Origin: Streptomyces griseochromogenes
Lineage (GTDB): Bacteria > Actinomycetota > Actinomycetes > Streptomycetales > Streptomycetaceae
Reading direction: 5' to 3'
Assembly (NCBI RefSeq): GCF_001542625.1
Contig: NZ_CP016279.1
Span: 8,618,001-8,682,000, forward strand
Length of the DNA: 64,000 nucleotides
A program made the translations under genes and the position numbers. Below the pieces are notes generated by a model. That model was not told the DNA's origin and ran no database searches. It saw only the letters and a list, made by a program, of their open reading frames with translations. Positions 1-8,362 of the stretch are shown one piece after another. Within the stretch, counting starts at the first letter, position 1. Every line of letters begins with the position of its first letter.

Positions 1-2
1 GC

Positions 3-716
3 CGGCTGGTGGAGCTGGGCCGTGCCACGCGCGCGGAGTCGGGCGTCAAGACGCGCCAGCCGCTGTCCCGGGCCCTGATCGCCGCCACCGGCTTCGAGGC
101 GCTCGACCGCGAGCTGCACACCCAGATCACGGAGGAGCTGAACGTCTCCGCGCTGGCGTCCCTCTCCGAGGTCGGCGGCTCGCTGGTGGACACGACCGCC
201 AAGGCGAACTTCCGCGCCCTGGGCAAGCGGTTCGGCAAGCGGGTGCAGGACGTGGCCAAGGCCGTCGCGAACGCCGACGCGGCCGCGCTGTCCCTCGCCC
301 TGCGCGAGGGCACGGCGTCGGTGGAGGTCGACGGCGAGACGGTCGCCCTCGCCCCGGACGAGGTGATCATCACCGAGACACCGCGCGAGGGCTGGTCGGT
401 CGCCTCCGACTCCGGCGCCACGGTCGCGCTGGACCTGGAGATCACGGAGGAGCTGCGGCAGGCGGGCCTCGCCCGTGACGCGATCCGGCTGATCCAGGAG
501 GCCCGCAAGAACAGCGGACTGGACGTGGCCGACCGGATCGCGCTGCGCTGGACCTCGACCGACCCCGCGGTCCTCGCGGCGCTGACCGAGCATGCCGGAC
601 TGATCGCCGAGGAGGTCCTGGCGACCGACTTCGGTCAGGGCGAGGCCGACGAGACGTACGGCGATGCCTTCACCGACGAGGGCCTGTCGCTGACGTTCCG
701 GCTGCGCAAGGCATAG
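3..716 (+). CDS. ileS: Isoleucyl-tRNA synthetase, C-terminal part (5' end outside the window)
   Basis: This is the carboxy-terminal 237 or so residues of a cytoplasmic class I isoleucyl-tRNA synthetase, which charges tRNA-Ile. The start lies before the window. The visible part is the region after the anticodon-binding fold: an ACB-type domain with the stretch ELNVSALASL, then a small alpha/beta domain ending in a segment rich in EITEELRQAGLARDAIRLIQ, as in the long-type actinobacterial IleS. The frame is open from the first bases to a TAG stop. A strong hairpin follows directly, so the gene is the last of its transcript. Identification rests on recognising the C-terminal domain; the catalytic HIGH and KMSKS motifs are not in view. 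Confidence 0.9.
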   Translation, partial: RLVELGRATRAESGVKTRQPLSRALIAATGFEALDRELHTQITEELNVSALASLSEVGGSLVDTTAKANFRALGKRFGKRVQDVAKAVANADAAALSLALREGTASVEVDGETVALAPDEVIITETPREGWSVASDSGATVALDLEITEELRQAGLARDAIRLIQEARKNSGLDVADRIALRWTSTDPAVLAALTEHAGLIAEEVLATDFGQGEADETYGDAFTDEGLSLTFRLRKA

Positions 717-728
717 CAGGGGCCTGGG

Positions 729-761
729 AAGGGCCCGGCTCCCCGTGGGGGCCGGGCCCTT
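729..761 (+). terminator. Rho-independent-type hairpin after ileS
   Basis: An 11-bp perfect stem (AAGGGCCCGGC / GCCGGGCCCTT) with an 11-nt apex starts 12 bases after the ileS stop. There is no long U-tract, which is normal for Streptomyces terminators. Confidence 0.75.
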
Positions 762-769
762 CCCCGTGC

Positions 770-1061
770 GCGAGAAGCCCGATGCGCCCACGGCCGGCGA
801 GAGCGACAGCCGGTGCTCCGGTGGCCGGCCCGCGTACAGCATGCCGATCCCGGAATCGTTCGGGTGCCCGCCGAGGACGAAGCCGCCCGCCGTGAGGACG
901 GCACGGATCGCCTCGGTCGTCGCGTCGCGCACCACCGCCTCGAACCCGCACACGGGGTCGAGGCAGCGCCGCTCGGCCCGGCACCGCGAGGCGGCCGACC
1001 GCAGCGCGGGGGCCGGATCCCGGCTGACGCCTGCCCGCCCCGGGGAACCGTGTGCTCGTTC
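770..1061 (-). pseudogene. Start-less coding remnant of an unknown protein
   Basis: One minus-strand frame reads like a genuine Streptomyces protein, with almost every codon ending in G or C. It includes the segments LDPVCGFEAVVRDATTEA and TAGGFVLGGHPNDSGIGMLY. The frame begins just after an in-frame TAG near 1073-1075 and has no ATG or GTG before the conserved-looking part. It has no stop near 770 either and stays open through the ileS terminator into antisense ileS. An ATG at 1063 in another frame, followed by a frameshift, could have been the original start. I do not recognise the family. A decayed gene is the simplest reading; a chance open frame in GC-rich DNA is the alternative. Confidence 0.35.
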
Positions 1062-1111
1062 ATCGCGGTCACGCTACGACATCCGGTCGACACCCCCGTC
1101 AACACGCGTAA

Positions 1112-1153
1112 AAAGGGCGGGGCCCCGGACCGAAGTCCGGGGCCCCGCCCTTT
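1112..1153 (-). terminator. Strong terminator downstream of divIVA
   Basis: A perfect 19-bp stem with a 4-nt loop (1131-1134), followed on the minus strand by a T-run, lies about 40 bases after the divIVA stop. The stem is symmetrical enough to stop plus-strand transcription as well. Confidence 0.9.
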
Positions 1154-1192
1154 GAACGCTGCCGACGCCGTTGTCGTACTAGTGCCCGGTGC

Positions 1193-2344
1193 TCAGTTGT
1201 CGTCCTCGTCGATCAGGAACCCGCGCATCGGCGAGGGAGCCTGACCCATCGGGGACGGACCCTGCGGACGGACCGGGGCCATCGGCTGGGTCATCGCCGG
1301 GGTCATCTGCTGCTGACCGCCGTAGGACGGAGCGGACGGCGCAGGGGCCCCACCCATCGTCTGGTTGCCGCCGTACGACGGGGTGCTCGCACCGGCCGGG
1401 GCCATGGAGGGCGCCGGGGACGGCGGGAGCGAGGCGGTGGCCGGGGTCCGCGGCGGGGCCAGCGAGTCGTCGGCCTGCGTCTCCAGCTGGCGCAGCTGCG
1501 ACTCCAGGTACGACTTCAGACGCGTGCGGTACTCGCGCTCGAAGCCGCGCAGGTCCTCGACCTTGCGCTCCAGCGTGGCGCGCGCGGACTCCAGGGAGCC
1601 CATGGCTACGCGGTGCTTCTCCTGCGCGTCCCGCTCCAGGGCGTCGGCCTTGGCACGGGCGTCACGCTCCAGACCCTCGGCGCGGCTGCGGGCCTCGCCG
1701 ACGATCTTGTTGGCCTCGGAGCGAGCCTCGGCGATCGCCTGGTCGGCGGTCTGCTGGGCCAGCGAGAGGACTCGGGCGGCGCTGTCGCCACCAGGGCCCT
1801 GACCGGGGCCGCCCATCGGGCCGCCCATGGGGCCGCCCATCGGGCCGCCCATCTGCTGCTGCATGGGCGGCTGACCGCCCATGGGGCCCTGACCCATCGG
1901 ACCCTGTCCCATCGGCCCCTGACCCATCGGACCCTGGCCCATCGGACCGGGACCCTGCGGGCCGCCCTGACCGCCGGGACCAGCGGGCAGCTGCGGGGCA
2001 CCGCTCGGCAGCTGGGGCGGGCCACCCATGGGGCCACCCATCTGCTGCTGCGGCGGGCCCGATATCCCGGCGGGCACCGGCGCGCCGGGACCTCGCATCC
2101 CCTGCTGGGGAATGCCCTGCTGCTGGTCCTGCTCCGGAGGCTTGCGCATGTTCTGCTGGTTCTGGGCAGCAGCGCGCGTGGCCGCGGCCAGTTTGGCGCG
2201 CAGGTCCTCGTTCTCACGAAGCAGACGGGTCAGTTCGGCTTCGACCTCGTCGAGGAAGGCATCGACCTCGTCCTCGTCATAGCCTTCTCGGAGGCGGACG
2301 GTCGTGAACTGCTTGTTCCGCACGTCCTCGGGGGTCAACGGCAT
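1193..2344 (-). CDS. divIVA: DivIVA (Wag31) polar growth scaffold
   Basis: DivIVA is a cytoplasmic coiled-coil protein that binds negatively curved membrane at hyphal tips and directs apical wall growth and branching. The 383-residue protein has the conserved N-terminal membrane-targeting domain ([28 protein letters not shown] region, residues 1-30). A short coiled coil follows, then a long Pro/Gln/Gly/Met-rich linker (about 75-205) with five tandem MGQGP units and several MGGP units, and a second coiled coil (about 205-310) rich in Ala/Glu/Arg. The tail is low-complexity Pro/Ser/Gly and ends in an acidic DEDDN-type terminus. The start has the ribosome-binding sequence GAGGTGAAG. It is the last gene of the division cluster and is followed by a strong terminator. 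Confidence 0.96.
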   Translation of the reverse strand: MPLTPEDVRNKQFTTVRLREGYDEDEVDAFLDEVEAELTRLLRENEDLRAKLAAATRAAAQNQQNMRKPPEQDQQQGIPQQGMRGPGAPVPAGISGPPQQQMGGPMGGPPQLPSGAPQLPAGPGGQGGPQGPGPMGQGPMGQGPMGQGPMGQGPMGGQPPMQQQMGGPMGGPMGGPMGGPGQGPGGDSAARVLSLAQQTADQAIAEARSEANKIVGEARSRAEGLERDARAKADALERDAQEKHRVAMGSLESARATLERKVEDLRGFEREYRTRLKSYLESQLRQLETQADDSLAPPRTPATASLPPSPAPSMAPAGASTPSYGGNQTMGGAPAPSAPSYGGQQQMTPAMTQPMAPVRPQGPSPMGQAPSPMRGFLIDEDDN

Positions 2345-2399
2345 CTCTTCACCTCAACGTAGTCATCGGCAGTCGGCAAGACCGTATCGTCAACCCTCA

Positions 2400-2687
2400 T
2401 CACAGAAAGCTCCGCGCAACAGAGATGAGAATGTAGACGATGATCATCAGTACGAAGAAGGACAGGTCGAGCGCCACGCCCCCGAGACGCAGCGGCGGGA
2501 TGAACCGCCGCAGAAGCTTCAGCGGTGGATCGGTGACAGTGTAGGTGGCCTCCAGGACGACCACCATCGCCTTGCCGGGTTGCCACGAGCGGGCGAACTG
2601 AAAGACGTAGTCCATGACCAGCCGGAAGATGAGCACGACGAGGAACACCATCAGCGCGATGTAGATCACCTGCGCGAACACGCTCAT
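2400..2687 (-). CDS. YggT-family small membrane protein
   Basis: A 95-residue integral membrane protein of the YggT/YlmG family. It has two hydrophobic segments (about residues 4-26 and 72-92) separated by a basic loop with the family signature around PPLKLLRRFIPPLRLGGVALDLS. In Gram-positive bacteria this gene sits between sepF and divIVA, exactly as here, and is linked to cell division and osmotic tolerance, though its molecular role is not settled. The position makes co-transcription with sepF likely. The start is the only ATG before the first membrane segment. Confidence 0.92.
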   Translation of the reverse strand: MSVFAQVIYIALMVFLVVLIFRLVMDYVFQFARSWQPGKAMVVVLEATYTVTDPPLKLLRRFIPPLRLGGVALDLSFFVLMIIVYILISVARSFL

Positions 2688-2738
2688 GGTCTGGGCTTCC
2701 CTCTCCCCTGTTTCCGTGCTTCCTACCGGTGGTACGTC

Positions 2739-3380
2739 TCAGCTCTGGTTGAAGAACCCGCCCTCTGCGATGCGGGCCTTGTCCTCCGCCGTGACATCGA
2801 CGTTAGCAGGAGACAACAGAAACACCTTCTGCGTCACCCGCTCGATGCTGCCGTGAAGACCAAACACCAAACCGGCCGCAAAGTCGACAAGTCGCTTCGC
2901 ATCTGTGTCATCCATCTCAGTCAGATTCATGATCACCGGGGTGCCCTCACGGAAGTGTTCCCCGATGGTACGGGCCTCGTTGTAGGTCCGCGGGTGAAGC
3001 GTGGTGATCCGGTACGGCTCTCGTTCGGACACAACCTTGGGCATGATCACCGGTGCGTTCTTCTCGAGGGACTGTCGTTCTTGTGTGATGGATGCCACGG
3101 GCGCGATGCGCGCCGGACGCCCGGATTCCGCAGCGAGCGAAGTCGAACGGGCCACCGGTTCGCGCGGCGCCGGCGGTTGCACGATTCGCACCTCTTCGTC
3201 CCTTTGGGACTGATGTGCGCTGTGCGACTGGTGTGACGATTCATGCCGTCGGTGGTCCCGCTCGGGCTCCGGGTCCAGCTCGGGTTCGAAATCGTCGTCG
3301 GGGTCGAATCCGCGGCCGTCGTACCCATCGTCCTCCACGAGGCCGAGGTAGACCGCCATCTTGCGCATCGCGCCGGCCAT
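2739..3380 (-). CDS. sepF: SepF, FtsZ membrane anchor
   Basis: SepF tethers FtsZ filaments to the membrane and helps assemble septa; in actinobacteria it is essential because FtsA is absent. The 213-residue protein opens with an amphipathic membrane-binding helix ([15 protein letters not shown]). A charged Asp/Glu/His/Arg/Gln linker follows, then a C-terminal globular SepF domain (about residues 125-213) containing [20 protein letters not shown] chose the ATG at 3380 because GGAGGA precedes it at normal spacing and the amphipathic helix must be N-terminal; the frame extends 32 codons further upstream without homology. Neighbours are yggS upstream and yggT downstream. Confidence 0.95.
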   Translation of the reverse strand: MAGAMRKMAVYLGLVEDDGYDGRGFDPDDDFEPELDPEPERDHRRHESSHQSHSAHQSQRDEEVRIVQPPAPREPVARSTSLAAESGRPARIAPVASITQERQSLEKNAPVIMPKVVSEREPYRITTLHPRTYNEARTIGEHFREGTPVIMNLTEMDDTDAKRLVDFAAGLVFGLHGSIERVTQKVFLLSPANVDVTAEDKARIAEGGFFNQS

Positions 3381-3508
3381 GCTCTGAGTCCTCCGCTCTG
3401 TGGTGGATCGACTGACGACTGCCAATTGCCCGCGATCCACGCGGTCGTTGTGCCCGCCTTCGCAGGCACTGACCATATTTTCTGCTGTGGTCCGACTTCT
3501 TGGCGACG

Positions 3509-4228
3509 TTACCCGAGCCTGGGGCGGACTCCGAGTACCGCAGTGCCGACGCGCACATGTGTCGCTCCGGCGGCCACGGCCTGTTCGAGGTCCGCACTCA
3601 TCCCTGCCGACACCATGGTTGCAGTCGGATGGGCCCGGCGCAGGTCAGTCGACAAATCCATGAGGCGCCCGAAAGCCGCCTGTTCGCGCCCCGCGTACTC
3701 CCCGGTGAGCGGAGCGACGGTCATCAGACCGTCCAGCCGCAGACCCGGAGCCCGGGCCACCAGGTCGGCCAACTCTTCGATTCCGCCGGGCGCGACGCCG
3801 CCACGCTCGCCCCGCTCGCGTTCACCGGCGTCGAGCGCGACCTGGATGAGGCATCCCACCTCGCGCTCCACCCCCAGGGCCTCCTTCGACAGGGCCGTGA
3901 CGAGCCGGGCGCGGTCCACCGACTGCACGACATCCGCGTAACCGACCACGGAACGCACCTTATTGGTCTGCAATTGACCGACAAAGTGCCATTCAAGGGG
4001 CAGATCCGCACAGGCGGCGGCCTTCGGGGCGGCGTCCTGGTCGCGGTTCTCGGCGACGTGACGCACACCGAGTTCCGACAGAATCCGCACATCGCTCGCC
4101 GGGTAGGTCTTGGTGACCACGATCAGGGTCACCTCCTCCCGCCCCCGCCCGGCCGCCGCACACGCGGCGGTGATGCGCTGTTCCACTTTCGCCAGATTTC
4201 CGGCGAGTTCGGTCTTACGGTCCGTCAT
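3509..4228 (-). CDS. YggS/PROSC-family pyridoxal phosphate homeostasis protein
   Basis: A 239-residue single-domain TIM-barrel PLP-binding protein of the YggS/YlmE/PROSC family. The family buffers free pyridoxal 5'-phosphate and has no known enzymatic turnover. The PLP lysine is Lys40 in the VVTKTYP motif. The [11 protein letters not shown] motif, the GLMTV strand and the C-terminal [12 protein letters not shown] and VRVGTAVLG phosphate-binding segments are all present. The usual GENRVQE motif is altered to [11 protein letters not shown]. The gene lies 6 bases after pgeF and belongs to the ftsZ-divIVA stretch. Confidence 0.92.
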   Translation of the reverse strand: MTDRKTELAGNLAKVEQRITAACAAAGRGREEVTLIVVTKTYPASDVRILSELGVRHVAENRDQDAAPKAAACADLPLEWHFVGQLQTNKVRSVVGYADVVQSVDRARLVTALSKEALGVEREVGCLIQVALDAGERERGERGGVAPGGIEELADLVARAPGLRLDGLMTVAPLTGEYAGREQAAFGRLMDLSTDLRRAHPTATMVSAGMSADLEQAVAAGATHVRVGTAVLGVRPRLG

Positions 4229-4234
4229 GCCCCA

Positions 4235-4966
4235 TCAGTCCAGCCAGACGTAACCCGCGAGCCGCCCCGTGGTGCGGTCCCTGCGGTACGAGAAGTGGTC
4301 GCCCGATTCCAGCGTGCACACCGGCGAGTGCGCCCGGTCGCGCACCCCGAGCCGGTCGAGCTGCGCGTCCACGCCCGCGCTCACATCGACCGCGGGCGTG
4401 CCCCAGCTCGTCTCGGCGTGCGCCGTCGGCTCGACGGCGGCCACCTCGGCGCGCATGTCCTCCGGTACCTCGTAGCACCGGCCGCAGACCGCCGGTCCGG
4501 TGCGGGCGACGATCCGGCCCGGCTCGGCACCGAGTTCGACCATGGCCCGTACGGCGGCGGGGACGACCCCCTTCACCATGCCGGGCCGCCCGGCGTGGGC
4601 CGCGGCCACCACCCCGGCGACGGGGTCGGCCAGCAGGACGGGCACACAGTCGGCGGTGAGCACGGCGAGTGCGAGTCCGCGGCGGGCGGTGACGATCGCG
4701 TCGACCTCCGGGACGGGCCTCCCCATACCCCAAGGGGCGTCCACGACGGTCACATCGGCGCCGTGCACCTGATTCATCCAGACGACCGAACCGGCGCCCA
4801 GACCGAGTGACGTCGCCACCAGCTCGCGATTGGCCCGTACCGAGCCGGCATCGTCCCCGACCGCTCCGCCGAGGTTGAGCTCCTCATACGGAGCGGCGCT
4901 CACCCCGCCCCACCGGTCGGTGAAGGCGAAGTGCGCGCCGCCCGCGCTCTCGCGCTGTCCTATCAC
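4235..4966 (-). CDS. pgeF: PgeF/YlmD-family laccase-domain protein
   Basis: A 243-residue member of the YfiH/YlmD/PgeF family. These cytosolic zinc enzymes have been described as purine nucleoside phosphorylase/adenosine deaminase-like and as peptidoglycan editing factor. The metal-site residues are visible: His68 in NQVHG, Cys107 in TADCVPV and His124 in AAHAGRPG. The C-terminal [17 protein letters not shown] segment is also typical. The start is a GTG whose last bases overlap the ftsZ stop by four nucleotides, indicating translational coupling. Which activity it has in this organism cannot be read from sequence. Confidence 0.92.
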   Translation of the reverse strand: MIGQRESAGGAHFAFTDRWGGVSAAPYEELNLGGAVGDDAGSVRANRELVATSLGLGAGSVVWMNQVHGADVTVVDAPWGMGRPVPEVDAIVTARRGLALAVLTADCVPVLLADPVAGVVAAAHAGRPGMVKGVVPAAVRAMVELGAEPGRIVARTGPAVCGRCYEVPEDMRAEVAAVEPTAHAETSWGTPAVDVSAGVDAQLDRLGVRDRAHSPVCTLESGDHFSYRRDRTTGRLAGYVWLD

Positions 4967-6168
4967 TTCAGGAAGTCCGGCACGTCCAGCTCCTCGGCCG
5001 CGCTGTCCGTGTAGGTCCGCGGCGCCGGTGTGACCGGCGGGGCGACCGGGATGTCGGGCACCGGCTCGGGCGCCGGCTCCGGCTCCTCCTTCGGGGTCAC
5101 GCTGCCGAGCGAGCCGAAGGACGGGCGGCTCTCCGGCTGCCTGACCGGAGCGGGCTCTTCACGCCGGGCCGGGGCCGAAGTGGAGGACGAGCCGAGGACG
5201 TTGTCCCGGCGGGCCGGCGGCTGACCACCGTCGAAGCCGGCCGCGATCACGGTGACCCGGACCTCGTCGCCGAGGGCGTCGTCGATGACCGCACCGAAGA
5301 TGATGTTGGCCTCGGGGTGGGCGGCCTCGCTGACCAGCTGAGCGGCCTCGTTGATCTCGAACAGACCGAGGTCGGAGCCGCCGGAGATGGAGAGCAGCAC
5401 GCCCCGGGCGCCGTCGATGGAGGCCTCCAGGAGCGGCGAGGAGATCGCCATCTCGGCCGCGGCCACCGCGCGGTCGTCGCCGCGGGCCGAGCCGATGCCC
5501 ATGAGGGCGGAACCGGCCTCGGACATGACCGACTTGACGTCGGCGAAGTCGAGGTTGATCAGGCCGGGGGTGGTGATGAGGTCGGTGATGCCCTGGACAC
5601 CGGAGAGCAGGACCTGGTCGGCCGACTTGAAGGCGTCGAGGACCGAGACCTGGCGGTCCGAGATGGACAGCAGCCGGTCGTTCGGGATGACGATGAGGGT
5701 GTCGACCTCTTCGCGCAGCTCGGCGATGCCGTCCTCGGCCTGGTTCGCGCGGCGCCGTCCCTCGAAGGTGAACGGGCGCGTGACCACGCCGATGGTGAGG
5801 GCGCCCAGCGAGCGCGCGATGTTGGCCACGACGGGTGCCCCGCCGGTGCCGGTGCCGCCGCCTTCACCGGCCGTCACGAAGACCATGTCGGCCCCCTTGA
5901 GGACCTCCTCGATCTCCTCGCGGTGGTCCTCGGCGGCCTTGCGGCCGACGGCCGGGTTGGCTCCGGCGCCGAGTCCGCGGGTGAGTTCACGGCCGACGTC
6001 GAGTTTGACATCGGCGTCGCTCATCAACAGCGCCTGTGCGTCGGTGTTGATGGCGATGAACTCGACACCCTTGAGACCGACCTCGATCATCCGGTTGATG
6101 GCATTGACACCACCGCCGCCGACACCGATGACCTTGATGACTGCGAGGTAGTTCTGCGGTGCTGCCAC
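4963..6168 (-). CDS. ftsZ: Cell division GTPase FtsZ
   Basis: FtsZ is the tubulin-like GTPase that forms Z-rings, including the ladders of rings in sporulating aerial hyphae. The 401-residue protein has the nucleotide-binding glycine loops [13 protein letters not shown] (residues 15-27) and the GGGTGTG tubulin signature (103-109). The T7 loop region [13 protein letters not shown] is intact. A Pro/Glu-rich variable linker follows (about 320-390), then the C-terminal conserved peptide ELDVPDFLK that binds partners such as SepF. The 278-base gap upstream, after ftsQ, carries its promoters. Confidence 0.98.
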   Translation of the reverse strand: MAAPQNYLAVIKVIGVGGGGVNAINRMIEVGLKGVEFIAINTDAQALLMSDADVKLDVGRELTRGLGAGANPAVGRKAAEDHREEIEEVLKGADMVFVTAGEGGGTGTGGAPVVANIARSLGALTIGVVTRPFTFEGRRRANQAEDGIAELREEVDTLIVIPNDRLLSISDRQVSVLDAFKSADQVLLSGVQGITDLITTPGLINLDFADVKSVMSEAGSALMGIGSARGDDRAVAAAEMAISSPLLEASIDGARGVLLSISGGSDLGLFEINEAAQLVSEAAHPEANIIFGAVIDDALGDEVRVTVIAAGFDGGQPPARRDNVLGSSSTSAPARREEPAPVRQPESRPSFGSLGSVTPKEEPEPAPEPVPDIPVAPPVTPAPRTYTDSAAEELDVPDFLK

Positions 6169-6446
6169 GTCGAAGGCCTCTCGCCTCGAATTACGTTGTC
6201 GCCGCCGGGCGGTGCCCCGCGCCGGGACGACGGATGCCGAATGGGACGGTCCGAACGCCGACCCGAACCCTAACCCTGAAGTTTAGGGTTACCAGTGTGT
6301 CTGTTCCCTGGAGTCTTCTGAACAGGACACTAAGTCGACAAGTGGCGCCCGTTCAACGAACACGCCGAACCTCCCGTTTTTCTTTTCACCCTATGTGATC
6401 AGCCGTAGCAGTGCCCAACCAGGGTGCTGGCCTGCGCTGATGTGCG
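6169..6446 (-). promoter_or_regulatory. ftsQ-ftsZ intergenic control region
   Basis: This 278-base gap is the largest inside the division cluster and is where Streptomyces ftsZ promoters are known to lie. It has markedly lower GC than its surroundings. It contains an inverted repeat AACCCTAA / TTAGGGTT (6266-6273 and 6283-6290) and two GACAC pentamers (6326-6330 on plus, 6301-6297 on minus), the core reported for the sporulation regulator WhiA. The individual promoter start points cannot be assigned by eye. Confidence 0.6.
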
Positions 6447-7247
6447 TCAACTCCCGGATGACGCAGGGGCGGTGGGGACACTGATGTCGAAGTGCCGCGC
6501 GCGGGGGGCCGCTTTCATGAGAGCCGTGAGGGCCCGCGCCTTGGCGCGGCCGCTCTCGCTGCTGCCCCAGGCCACCGTCCGGCCGTCGCCCAACTCCAGC
6601 GAGATGTCGTCAAAGGAACGGACTTGGACGGTCCGGGTCCCCCGGGCGACCGCGGACGGCAGGTCGCCGCCGACCCGGACCGCCTCGCGCACCAGCCGGT
6701 CGGTGCCGAAACGCCGGAAGCTGGCGGCACCGGAGCCCTTCCGGGAGGCGGTCAATTCCAGCAGCGGAACGCCTTTCGGCGCCTGTGAAACCGTGGCGAA
6801 ACGGACACCTTCATGGTCGACTTCAACGAAATTCCCGGCTTTCCGGACAAGTAGCACCGGGGTCCGCTCGGTCACTTTCAGGCCGATTCCATCAGGCCAG
6901 ACACGGACGACATCCACCGTGTCAATTCGGGGCAATTTCCGGCGAAGCCGGGCTTCGATGGCGCCCGTGTTGACGGAAATCAGCGGCTCTCCGAGCGGTA
7001 CGGAGGCGACCTCGCGGACCTCGGCGGGCGTCAGGACGAGGGTCCCGGAGACCGAGACACGGTCCACGCGCAGCCACTGGGAGCCGTACAACACCCAGAC
7101 GGAGCCACCGCCGAGGACCACGAGGGCGACCGCCAGGATGACGATCACACGAAGGCGAGCCTTCCTCGACCTTCGTGCGGGCGGCGGGCCGGACGACTCC
7201 TGCTGGCGGTCACCGCGCTCGGCGGTCGTCGGTCCGGCCACGCTCAC
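6447..7247 (-). CDS. ftsQ: Division protein FtsQ (DivIB)
   Basis: FtsQ is a bitopic membrane protein of the divisome that recruits FtsL and the DivIC-type partner. The 266-residue protein has a basic cytoplasmic N-terminus and one transmembrane segment (about residues 33-54). An extracellular POTRA domain follows, beginning WLRVDRVSVSGTLVLTPAEV, and then the FtsQ/DivIB beta domain with the ERTPVLLVRK motif. The start is GTG. The middle of the gene (about 6740-6960) has visibly more A/T at third codon positions than its neighbours. It lies 20 bases after murG. Confidence 0.94.
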   Translation of the reverse strand: MSVAGPTTAERGDRQQESSGPPPARRSRKARLRVIVILAVALVVLGGGSVWVLYGSQWLRVDRVSVSGTLVLTPAEVREVASVPLGEPLISVNTGAIEARLRRKLPRIDTVDVVRVWPDGIGLKVTERTPVLLVRKAGNFVEVDHEGVRFATVSQAPKGVPLLELTASRKGSGAASFRRFGTDRLVREAVRVGGDLPSAVARGTRTVQVRSFDDISLELGDGRTVAWGSSESGRAKARALTALMKAAPRARHFDISVPTAPASSGS

Positions 7248-7267
7248 AGCCCTTTCGTCATATGGTC

Positions 7268-8356
7268 CTATCGGCGCGAGGCGATGGCCTCGTACACCAT
7301 GCCGACGAGCAGCTCGTCGGCGTCCCGGCGGCCGAACTCACCGGCGGAGCGGGACATCTCGTACAGCCGGTGCGGGTCGGCGAGCACGGGCAGGACGTTC
7401 TGCTGCACCCACTCGGGCGTGAGTTCCGCGTCGTCGACGAGGAGCCCGCCGCCGGCCTTGACCACCGGCTGGGCGTTCAGCCGCTGTTCGCCGTTGCCGA
7501 TGGGCAGCGGGACATAGGCGGCCGGGAGTCCGACGGCGGAGAGTTCGGCGACGGTCATCGCGCCCGCGCGGCAGAGCATCATGTCGGCCGCGGCGTACGC
7601 GAGATCCATCCGGTCCAGATAACTTACCGGGATATAGGGGGGCATTCCCGGCATCTGGTGCACCTGCGGCAGTTCGTTCTTCGGGCCGACCGCGTGCAGG
7701 ATCTGGATGCCGGCCTGCTGGAGCCACGGAGCGACCTGCTGGACGACCTCGTTCAGGCGCCGGGCGCCCTGGGAACCGCCGGAGACGAGCAGCGTGGGCA
7801 GGTTCGGGTCGAGGCCGAAGCGGGCGCGGGCCTCGGGGCGGACTGCGGCGCGGTCCAGGGTGGCGATGGAGCGGCGCAGCGGGATGCCGATGTAGCGGGC
7901 GTCGCGCAGCTTGCTGTCCGGGGTGGAGACGGCGACCCGGGCCGCGTACCGCGAGCCGATCTTGTTGGCCAGGCCGGGCCGCGCGTTGGCTTCGTGGATC
8001 ACGATGGGCACACCGAGGCGCTTGGCGGCCAGGTAGCCGGGCAGCGCGACGTAGCCGCCGAAGCCGACCACGGCGTCGGCCTTGGTCCGCTCCAGGATCT
8101 GCTCGGCGGCCTTGATCGTGCCGCGCAGCCGGCCCGGGACGGTGATCAGCTCGGGCGTGGGCTTGCGGGGCAGCGGCACCGCGGGAATCAGCGCCAGCTC
8201 ATAGCCGCGCTCCGGAACGAGCCGGGTCTCAAGACCCCGCTCCGTGCCCAGGGCCGTGATCCCCACGGTCGGGTCCTGCCTGCGCAGGGCGTCCGCGAGG
8301 GCGAGCGCGGGCTCGATGTGGCCGGCGGTCCCCCCACCAGCGAGTACGACATGCAC
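7268..8356 (-). CDS. murG: MurG, lipid II synthase
   Basis: UDP-N-acetylglucosamine:undecaprenyl-pyrophosphoryl-muramylpentapeptide GlcNAc transferase, a peripheral membrane GT28 glycosyltransferase making lipid II on the cytoplasmic face. The 362-residue sequence has the N-terminal glycine-rich loop GGGTAGHIEPA (residues 7-17). The second loop SGGSQGARRLN and the UDP-sugar motif LCRAGAMTVAELSAVGLPAAYVPLP are also intact. The start is GTG, 6 bases after the ftsW stop, so the two are probably translationally coupled. Confidence 0.97.
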   Translation of the reverse strand: MHVVLAGGGTAGHIEPALALADALRRQDPTVGITALGTERGLETRLVPERGYELALIPAVPLPRKPTPELITVPGRLRGTIKAAEQILERTKADAVVGFGGYVALPGYLAAKRLGVPIVIHEANARPGLANKIGSRYAARVAVSTPDSKLRDARYIGIPLRRSIATLDRAAVRPEARARFGLDPNLPTLLVSGGSQGARRLNEVVQQVAPWLQQAGIQILHAVGPKNELPQVHQMPGMPPYIPVSYLDRMDLAYAAADMMLCRAGAMTVAELSAVGLPAAYVPLPIGNGEQRLNAQPVVKAGGGLLVDDAELTPEWVQQNVLPVLADPHRLYEMSRSAGEFGRRDADELLVGMVYEAIASRR

Positions 8357-8362
8357 CGAAAT

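Noticed and set aside
745..1244. Two plus-strand frames downstream of ileS.
   Set aside because: They run through two terminators and into the divIVA 3' end, and they have Arg/Pro-rich products; the codon bias is better in the minus-strand remnant.
1876..1951. Regular short repeats that might be mistaken for a CRISPR array.
   Set aside because: The 15-base units have no spacers and encode the MGQGP repeats of DivIVA in frame.
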